Assembly (NCBI GenBank): GCA_949740535.1
Contig: CATJHO010000111.1
Coordinates: 1 to 64,000 of the forward strand
Length of the DNA: 64,000 bases
Direction: 5' to 3'
Source of the DNA: an uncultured Lachnospiraceae bacterium
GTDB taxonomy: Bacteria; Bacillota; Clostridia; Lachnospirales; Lachnospiraceae
The stretch's first letter is position 1, and every line of letters starts with the position of its first letter. This document shows, piece by piece, positions 59,261-64,000 of this stretch. A program made the position numbers and the translations under genes. The notes beneath the pieces are model-generated. The model worked only from the letters and a program-made list of their open reading frames with translations. It was not told where the DNA came from and made no database searches.

Positions 59261-60286
59261 ATGGCTTCATTAAAGGATGTAGCTCTTTTATCCGGAGTAT
59301 CTGCCTCCACCGTATCACGCGTACTGAATTCTCCGGAAATCGTAGAGCCGAATACCATAAAAAAAGTTCAGCAGGCTATGAAAAAGCTGAACTACCGTCC
59401 CAACCTTATGGCCAGCGGCCTCCGCTCCAAAAGCAGCAGGCAGATCGCCCTGATCGTACCGGATGCCGTGCATTATACCAGCGCCAGCGTCATTCAGCAC
59501 ACCAGTTCTCTCCTTCAGGAATTGGGGTATACACTGATTTTGGGAAACCATCACAATCATTTTGAAACCGAAACCGAACTGCTCAGCGGTTATTTCCGCA
59601 GAAATATTGACGGTATCATTCTATACCTGATTTATGATGAGGGTCAGGCGGTCCAGTCCCTGCTTGAACAGGAGGATCGACAGGTGCCCGTGGTGGTGGT
59701 GGGCCGCCGCATTCACACCGCAGCGCTCTCAAACGTGTCCGTAGACAATTATAAGGCCGGCTTCCTGGCCGGGGATTATCTGGGTTCCCTGGGGCACCGG
59801 CGGATTGCCACCATCACCGGCCCCAGGATTACGCAGTGGGCGAGAGATCGTCTTGACGGTTTTCAGGAGGGTTTGTCTCTTCACCGCGCCTCCCTAATCT
59901 GGAGTTACTCTCAGGACGAGCTTCCGGATTTTGATACCGGCATTCTTGCCGCCAATGAATTCTTCGCCGCCTCCCTGTGGAAGGAACGCCCCACTGCAGT
60001 CTGGGCACAGAACGACATTATGGCAGCCGGATTTTTAAAACAGTGTACGGTCAGAGGTTTCCGTGTTCCGGAGGACATTTCCATCCTTGGCATGGACAAC
60101 ATTGAGCTTGCCACTATGGTAACGCCCGCTCTTTCCACCATCCATCAGCCCTTTCGGGAAATTGCCCAGGCGGCCATCAATATTATTATGGAAAACCGGG
60201 ACGTACAGCCTCTTGAGCATCCTCAATATGTCTCCGTAGAGCCATCCCTGGTTGTGCGGGAGTCAACCGGCATACCCGGAATGTAA
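59261..60286 (+). CDS. LacI-family regulator of the TRAP operon
   Basis: A 341-residue LacI/GalR regulator. The helix-turn-helix is LKDVALLSGVSASTVSRVLN, with hinge NLMASGLRSKSSRQI near residue 58. The effector-binding domain includes VSVDNYKAGFLAGDYLGSLGHRRIA and ISILGMDNIELATMVTPALSTIHQP. I choose the ATG at 59261 with AAAGGAA seven bases upstream; a TTG at 59255 is also in frame. It is divergent from the AroE-like/TRAP operon, with TGAAATCGATTTCA in the shared region, so it is the probable repressor of that operon. Confidence 0.93.
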   Translation: MASLKDVALLSGVSASTVSRVLNSPEIVEPNTIKKVQQAMKKLNYRPNLMASGLRSKSSRQIALIVPDAVHYTSASVIQHTSSLLQELGYTLILGNHHNHFETETELLSGYFRRNIDGIILYLIYDEGQAVQSLLEQEDRQVPVVVVGRRIHTAALSNVSVDNYKAGFLAGDYLGSLGHRRIATITGPRITQWARDRLDGFQEGLSLHRASLIWSYSQDELPDFDTGILAANEFFAASLWKERPTAVWAQNDIMAAGFLKQCTVRGFRVPEDISILGMDNIELATMVTPALSTIHQPFREIAQAAINIIMENRDVQPLEHPQYVSVEPSLVVRESTGIPGM

Positions 60287-60381
60287 TTCTTAAAATGACT
60301 GATTAAAAAAGACTCATGCAGCGCCATATCTGCCGGGCCTTTCCCAATCACGGTATGCAGTTTTCAACAGCAGAAAACCAT

Positions 60382-60425
60382 GGGGCCGATGCAAAAAATG
60401 AAGATTTGCATCAGCCCCGCTTTTT
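60382..60425 (+). terminator. Terminator after the LacI gene
   Basis: GGGGCCGATGCAAA pairs with TTTGCATCAGCCCC and is followed by GCTTTTT. It lies between two convergent LacI genes. Confidence 0.88.
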
Positions 60426-60491
60426 GAGATGTTTATTTCACTGTCTCTTTTGTGTGTTTATTTATTTCTTTCCCTGCTCTCATCCCACAAA

Positions 60492-61571
60492 CTACCAGTC
60501 TACAAAGAGCCACTGCTCTTCCGTGTCTGCCACCGTAGATCTGCGGACCACCAGCTTGGCTCCCATCTTAACGCCCACCGGCTCCTCGTCCATATCCGGA
60601 TTCTCAATCCGTTGAAACAGCATCTGGGCCGCCTTGATGCCTGTGTGGGTTTTCTGAATATGTATGGTAGACAATGAGGGGTCAATAATGCTGGACAGAA
60701 ACACGTCGTCATATCCCATGACCTTTATATCCTCCGGAACCCGCTTTCCATACTCCTTTAGAAGCTTCAAAGCTCCCACGGCCATCTGATCGTTGCCGCA
60801 GAACACCCCGTCCAGATCCGGCATATCCTCCAAAAGCCGCTTCATCGCCAGATATCCGCTCTGATGGGAATAGTCTCCATATTCAATCTGCCGGGTCCAG
60901 TCGGACAAAAGATGATTCTCCTCAATACAGTCTTTATATCCCTGAATACGATCCAATGCAATCTGCAGAGTGGTAGGACCGGTAATATGGCCTATCTTCC
61001 TGCATCCACAGTCAATGAGATGCTGTACGGCCATTTTACCATTGTGATAGCTGTCAAAATACACTGAATCTATGCCTATACTTGTCAAATCCCGTTCAAG
61101 ACTCACCAGAGGAATCCGTTTAGACTGATTGGAGCGGCTTAAGATCTCGTTAAAATGCCTTTCCATCAAGTCCTGATGAATCATGGTTACGAACAGAATG
61201 CCGTCTACCCGGCTGGCAAAAAGCCTTTTAAAAAGCTCCCTTTCCCGTCTTGCAGCATTCACATCTCCGTACACGCCCTGGGCGTCACAGATAATAATCT
61301 GGTATCCCTTCTCCACGGCCACAGAGTTGATCCCCTTCACAACGTAGGGGTAGAAAACACCGCACATATCCTCAACGATTACCCCGATGGTTCCTGATTT
61401 ATTGCTTTTCATGCTTCGTGCGATTGGATCCACTTCATAAGAAAGGTCCCGGACAGCATCTTCCACCCGCTTTACCAGCTCCGGGCTTACATATTTTGTT
61501 TGATTCAATACATTGGATACGGTCGAAATAGAAACACCGGCTCTTTTCGCCACATCTTTTATTCCGCTCAT
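60492..61571 (-). CDS. LacI-family regulator, target unknown
   Basis: A 359-residue LacI/GalR regulator. The helix-turn-helix is IKDVAKRAGVSISTVSNVLN, with hinge PIARSMKSNKSGTIGV near residue 52. The sugar-binding domain includes KVMGYDDVFLSSIIDPSLSTIHI near the C-terminus. It stands alone between a LacI gene and the DUF4349 gene, with no sugar operon next to it. It could serve one of the operons in this window, for example the AAAACGTTTT operators, or a distant target. No operator-like palindrome was found in its own upstream region. Confidence 0.92.
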   Translation of the reverse strand: MSGIKDVAKRAGVSISTVSNVLNQTKYVSPELVKRVEDAVRDLSYEVDPIARSMKSNKSGTIGVIVEDMCGVFYPYVVKGINSVAVEKGYQIIICDAQGVYGDVNAARRERELFKRLFASRVDGILFVTMIHQDLMERHFNEILSRSNQSKRIPLVSLERDLTSIGIDSVYFDSYHNGKMAVQHLIDCGCRKIGHITGPTTLQIALDRIQGYKDCIEENHLLSDWTRQIEYGDYSHQSGYLAMKRLLEDMPDLDGVFCGNDQMAVGALKLLKEYGKRVPEDIKVMGYDDVFLSSIIDPSLSTIHIQKTHTGIKAAQMLFQRIENPDMDEEPVGVKMGAKLVVRRSTVADTEEQWLFVDW

Positions 61572-61695
61572 TCTCTCACCTCATATACGCTAACTCTTTA
61601 AGCAGAACATTTTTTCAAAATGACTGGCTTTCTCCTGTATAGTCTCATCCTATCATAGACTTTTTTCTTTTTCAAGCTGGGAAATAAGAAATGAC

Positions 61696-61738
61696 CAAAA
61701 ACAGGATCCCGGACAGTCTGACTGTTCCGGGATCCCTG
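61696..61738 (-). terminator. Terminator of the sigma/anti-sigma/DUF4349 operon
   Basis: The stem CAGGATCCCGGACAGT / ACTGTTCCGGGATCCCTG is followed on the minus strand by a TTTTTGGT tract, just beyond the DUF4349 stop codon. Confidence 0.87.
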
Positions 61739-61754
61739 CCGGCTTTTCTGCTGA

Positions 61755-62771
61755 TTAACTTTCTGTTCCTTTTGAGTCTCCAGACTCATCCGTTTTCTTC
61801 TTTCTCTTTCCCAAAAACGGCTTCTTCCACACAAACTTACGAACCAGAAGCACCAGAACCGCAATCACCGCCGCCCAGATCAGAAGATAGGGCAGAGAGC
61901 TGACAAACCAGATGGCAAAACTCCGGGTTCCCTGTCTGATATCATAAAGATTGTCTGACAGGCGGTATTGAATCTCTTCCAGGAATGTCTGTTCCTCTAC
62001 AACGGGTGTTACCCGCTCCACTTCGCGGATATTGAGATTTACCGTACTGTAGCTTACCTGATTATCAAAGGTCCGCAGCGTCGATCCGTAGGACTGCAGT
62101 TCATAGCGTACCTCTGAAAGGCGGCTTTCGATAGCAATAATATCTTCCATGGATTCGGCCTGTTCCAGAAGCTGTAACAAGCGCTCCTGCTCCGTCTCCA
62201 AAGCCTTCTTATGGCTTTCCACATCCACATACTGCAAAGTAATATCCTGAACCGATTCATTCTTACTGGTTACGTTGCCCAGCCCGCTTACAATGTTTAC
62301 AAAACCATCCAGCTTGTCAGCCGGAATCCGGAGAGTCATCCAGGCGTAACGGCTTTCGTAAACACTGTAATAACTGCTGCCGGAAACCTCAGAATTCTCG
62401 ATATATCCGCCCAGCTCCTCTACCTTGCTCCGGATGTTCTCCATCAGGGTATCAAACTCCTTTGTCTCCATATCCATAGAAACTGTTTTGATCAGCTTCT
62501 GGGATGTGCCTGCATTACTGTCAATCCCCATGGCAGAGGACACGTCTCCTCCATCGGCTGGTATGTCATACCCTTCCTCCGCCGCAGCTTCCCCCCACTC
62601 TCCATAATAATCCATTTCATAATCCACTGCACCTGCAGGCTCTTCGGCCGGGGCTTCTTCTGAAGCTGCAGCCGTATCCGTATACTCATAAGAAGACTTG
62701 GCAGCACCGCAGCCGCCTAAAACCAGCAGTGCTGCTGCCAGCAGTGCTGTATATCTGAGCTTACTTTTCAT
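61755..62771 (-). CDS. DUF4349 lipoprotein with C-terminal membrane segment
   Basis: A 338-residue surface protein. The signal peptide ends in the lipobox LVLGGC (Cys21), then a Glu/Ala/Tyr-rich linker leads to residue ~90. The DUF4349 domain carries QKLIKTVSMDMETKEFDTLM, then AWMTLRIPADKLDGFV, a coiled-coil stretch (YVDVESHKKALETEQERLLQLLEQAESM) and EVRYELQSYGSTLR. A transmembrane helix (about 292-312) and a basic cytoplasmic tail follow. The family's role is unknown but membrane or envelope stress links are common. It is the last gene after an ECF sigma factor and anti-sigma-like protein; its ribosome site comes from repeat copy C. Confidence 0.9.
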   Translation of the reverse strand: MKSKLRYTALLAAALLVLGGCGAAKSSYEYTDTAAASEEAPAEEPAGAVDYEMDYYGEWGEAAAEEGYDIPADGGDVSSAMGIDSNAGTSQKLIKTVSMDMETKEFDTLMENIRSKVEELGGYIENSEVSGSSYYSVYESRYAWMTLRIPADKLDGFVNIVSGLGNVTSKNESVQDITLQYVDVESHKKALETEQERLLQLLEQAESMEDIIAIESRLSEVRYELQSYGSTLRTFDNQVSYSTVNLNIREVERVTPVVEEQTFLEEIQYRLSDNLYDIRQGTRSFAIWFVSSLPYLLIWAAVIAVLVLLVRKFVWKKPFLGKRKKKTDESGDSKGTES

Positions 62772-62779
62772 ACATTTAT

Positions 62780-62926
62780 CCTCCTATTCCAGTTCCGCAG
62801 TCCTCTCCAGCACCCGTGTGGAGATACATTTCCAGTCACAAATACATGTGCCTGTAAATCTATCTGGGCGCTTTCCTTGGACTGCTGTTTAAAAAACTCC
62901 AGTTCCGCAGTCCCTTCCAGCGCCCT
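62780..62926 (-). repeat. Intercistronic structured repeat, copy C
   Basis: The minus strand runs from TTTAAACAGCAGTCC through ATAGATTTACAG and CTGGAAATGTAT to GGACTGCGGAACTGG and then AATAGGAGG. The outer arms GCAGTCC / GGACTGC pair perfectly. The inner arms use CAG/CTG in place of CGG/CCG. A second 3'-half copy sits upstream (62896-62926), repeating CCAGTTCCGCAGTCC (plus strand). It lies between the anti-sigma-like and DUF4349 genes. Confidence 0.78.
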
Positions 62927-62936
62927 CTCACCGCCT

Positions 62937-63842
62937 CTACTCCCAGGTCTGCTCCAGCGCTTCCTCCAGATCTTCTTCCGGATTCTCGAAGCAGAACTGC
63001 GAGCAGAGTATCAGGCCGTCCAGGTAGGTGACTGCCCGGTACATCTGCGCATCGTAGTCCAGACGATAGTTCTCCAGAAAAATCTCCTCATCCTGGGCCA
63101 TCCCCGGCTCCAGACGCACCAGATGGTTTTCTTCCTCCTCTGTGGGCGCTTCCTCTGGCGGCACCAGATACCAGGCGCCGTCCACCAGAACTTCCAGATC
63201 CATAGCCTTATAATAGTAAATAGGGTATTCATCCATATTCCCGATGGTTACCTTCACGCTCTCGGCATCTCTGCTTATCACCGGGCTGTTCACCAGAGTT
63301 TTTACCACCTCTGTTTTCTCCGGAAGGCTCTGATTGTCCGCAAGGAAAATTCTGCCTCCCATAAATTCCACGTGCTCAGGCGCAGTTCCTGCTCCTGCAT
63401 CTTCCGCCGGCGCTTCTGCTTCCCAAGTTCCCGCCGCGCCTGCTTCTGTTTCTTCCGCCGGCGCTTCTTCTGATGCCGGCGCATCTGCCGGGGCTGTTTC
63501 ATCAGCCGTCTCCGCCGCCATCTCTGAGGAGCTCTTGGCGCCGCTTCTCGACACAGACACCAAAACCCCTGCCATCATACCTCCCACTGCCAGAACAATC
63601 AGAATACTGGCAGCAATTTTATTGAAACTGTAAATAAACTCTTTCCTTGTAAGTATCCGGCGCTCCGGACGCCCCTGGGTTTTCAAAAGCTTTTCCATAT
63701 ACTCCCGAAACTCCTGGGAAAAGGTATGCATGCGGACAATTTCACACTCCGGGGGAATGAAGCTCAACTGCTCCTCCATGCAGGCATCCAGCGCTTCTGC
63801 CAGAAGTTCTTCCTTTGGGTCTCTCTTATCTGCTTCCCGCAC
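62937..63842 (-). CDS. Single-span membrane anti-sigma-like protein
   Basis: A 301-residue protein. The cytoplasmic N-terminal domain (about 1-75) contains FSQEFREYMEKLLKTQG, typical of Clostridial anti-sigma partners. One membrane segment spans about 77-97. An Ala/Glu/Pro-rich linker runs from about 100 to 155, and an extracytoplasmic beta-rich domain follows. The GTG start lies inside the 3' end of the ECF sigma gene (17-nt overlap), with AGGAGG before it. This coupling is the classic sigma/anti-sigma layout. The signal sensed is unknown. Confidence 0.85.
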   Translation of the reverse strand: MREADKRDPKEELLAEALDACMEEQLSFIPPECEIVRMHTFSQEFREYMEKLLKTQGRPERRILTRKEFIYSFNKIAASILIVLAVGGMMAGVLVSVSRSGAKSSSEMAAETADETAPADAPASEEAPAEETEAGAAGTWEAEAPAEDAGAGTAPEHVEFMGGRIFLADNQSLPEKTEVVKTLVNSPVISRDAESVKVTIGNMDEYPIYYYKAMDLEVLVDGAWYLVPPEEAPTEEEENHLVRLEPGMAQDEEIFLENYRLDYDAQMYRAVTYLDGLILCSQFCFENPEEDLEEALEQTWE

Positions 63843-64000
63843 GGCCTGCCACCTCCTTTTCCAGCATTTCCTGCAGCTTCTTTCTTGCGCGGTAATATCT
63901 TACGTTGGCCAGCTTGGGGGATATGTCAAGAAGCTGGGCAATCTCTGCGTCCGACATCTGATGAAGATACTTGTACTCAAAAACCACACGGTATGCTTCA
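63826..64000 (-). CDS. ECF-type RNA polymerase sigma factor, C-terminal part
   Basis: The visible 57 residues end a sigma-70-family protein. The region 4 helix-turn-helix reads FEYKYLHQMSDAEIAQLLDIS ending with a basic recognition helix (VRYYRARKKLQEML). The usual Leu-Gly-x-x-x-Gly-Thr-V-K stretch is replaced by LDISPKLANVRYY. The 5' part lies beyond the window. It overlaps the start of the anti-sigma-like gene. Confidence 0.9.
   Translation of the reverse strand, partial: EAYRVVFEYKYLHQMSDAEIAQLLDISPKLANVRYYRARKKLQEMLEKEVAGRAGSR

Noticed and set aside
27342-62926. Transposon insertion considered for the dispersed intercistronic repeats
   Set aside because: No transposase, no clear target-site duplications, always in transcript orientation and always ending in a ribosome site; a structured RNA or co-opted repeat fits better.

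Overview
The window looks like chromosome of a motile, spore-former-type Clostridia, most likely a Lachnospiraceae-like gut bacterium. The evidence is the gene order dgt-dnaG-rpoD-trmK-nif3, a leucine T-box leader, Shine-Dalgarno-led genes with occasional TTG starts, a late flagellar cluster with sigma-28 promoters, and many LacI-controlled sugar operons. Most genes lie on the minus strand. No rRNA, tRNA, CRISPR array, intact insertion sequence or prophage was seen.

Layout. 1-4 kb: leuA under a leucine T-box, then prfC. 4-18.5 kb: a flagellar and chemotaxis block (fliD, fliS, a FliT/FlgN-like protein, a FliD-like paralogue, two chemoreceptors, an FtsE-like ATPase with an odd signature motif, and three genes I do not recognise). 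Four sigma-28-type promoters tie several of these to the motility regulon. 18.6-21.2 kb, plus strand: an overlapping ParA ATPase / ComFB-domain / small alarmone synthetase operon, which starts back to back with the fliD promoter. 21.2-26 kb: sucrose PTS transporter, sucrose-6-phosphate hydrolase and LacI-type regulator with matching operators. 26-34.7 kb: GDSL hydrolase, HD protein, TGS-domain nucleoside kinase, Nif3, TrmK, primary sigma factor, primase and Dgt. 34.7-38.6 kb: a DUF5662 protein, a GH13/GlgX-like protein that has lost its catalytic residues, and a LacI regulator.

38.7-49.8 kb: an unassigned sugar pathway. It has a ribose-type ABC importer, FucU/RbsD mutarotase, DUF4432 epimerase, two paralogous cupin isomerase-like proteins, an FGGY kinase and a Gfo/Idh dehydrogenase. 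Three AAAACGTTTT operators surround the importer promoter. 50-51.6 kb: a small accessory patch with an Ntn-hydrolase, the 3' stump of a CatB-type acetyltransferase and a CD3324-family regulator. 51.6-60.3 kb: a TRAP-transporter catabolic operon (DapA-like aldolase, 2-hydroxyacid dehydrogenase, SDR, AllA-like cupin, AroE-like dehydrogenase) divergent from its probable LacI repressor. 60.5-64 kb: an orphan LacI regulator, then a DUF4349 lipoprotein, membrane anti-sigma-like protein and ECF sigma factor, the last cut by the window end.

Two features cut across this layout. First, a repeated intercistronic element of about 110-130 nt occurs in four unrelated operons, plus one minimal copy. Its two nested stems show compensatory changes, and its 3' end supplies the ribosome-binding site of the next gene; it looks like an undescribed structured RNA/repeat family. 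Second, the ParA-ComFB-alarmone synthetase operon joins a positioning ATPase to two nucleotide-second-messenger domains beside flagellar genes. All homology statements are from recognition of motifs by eye; no database search was run.
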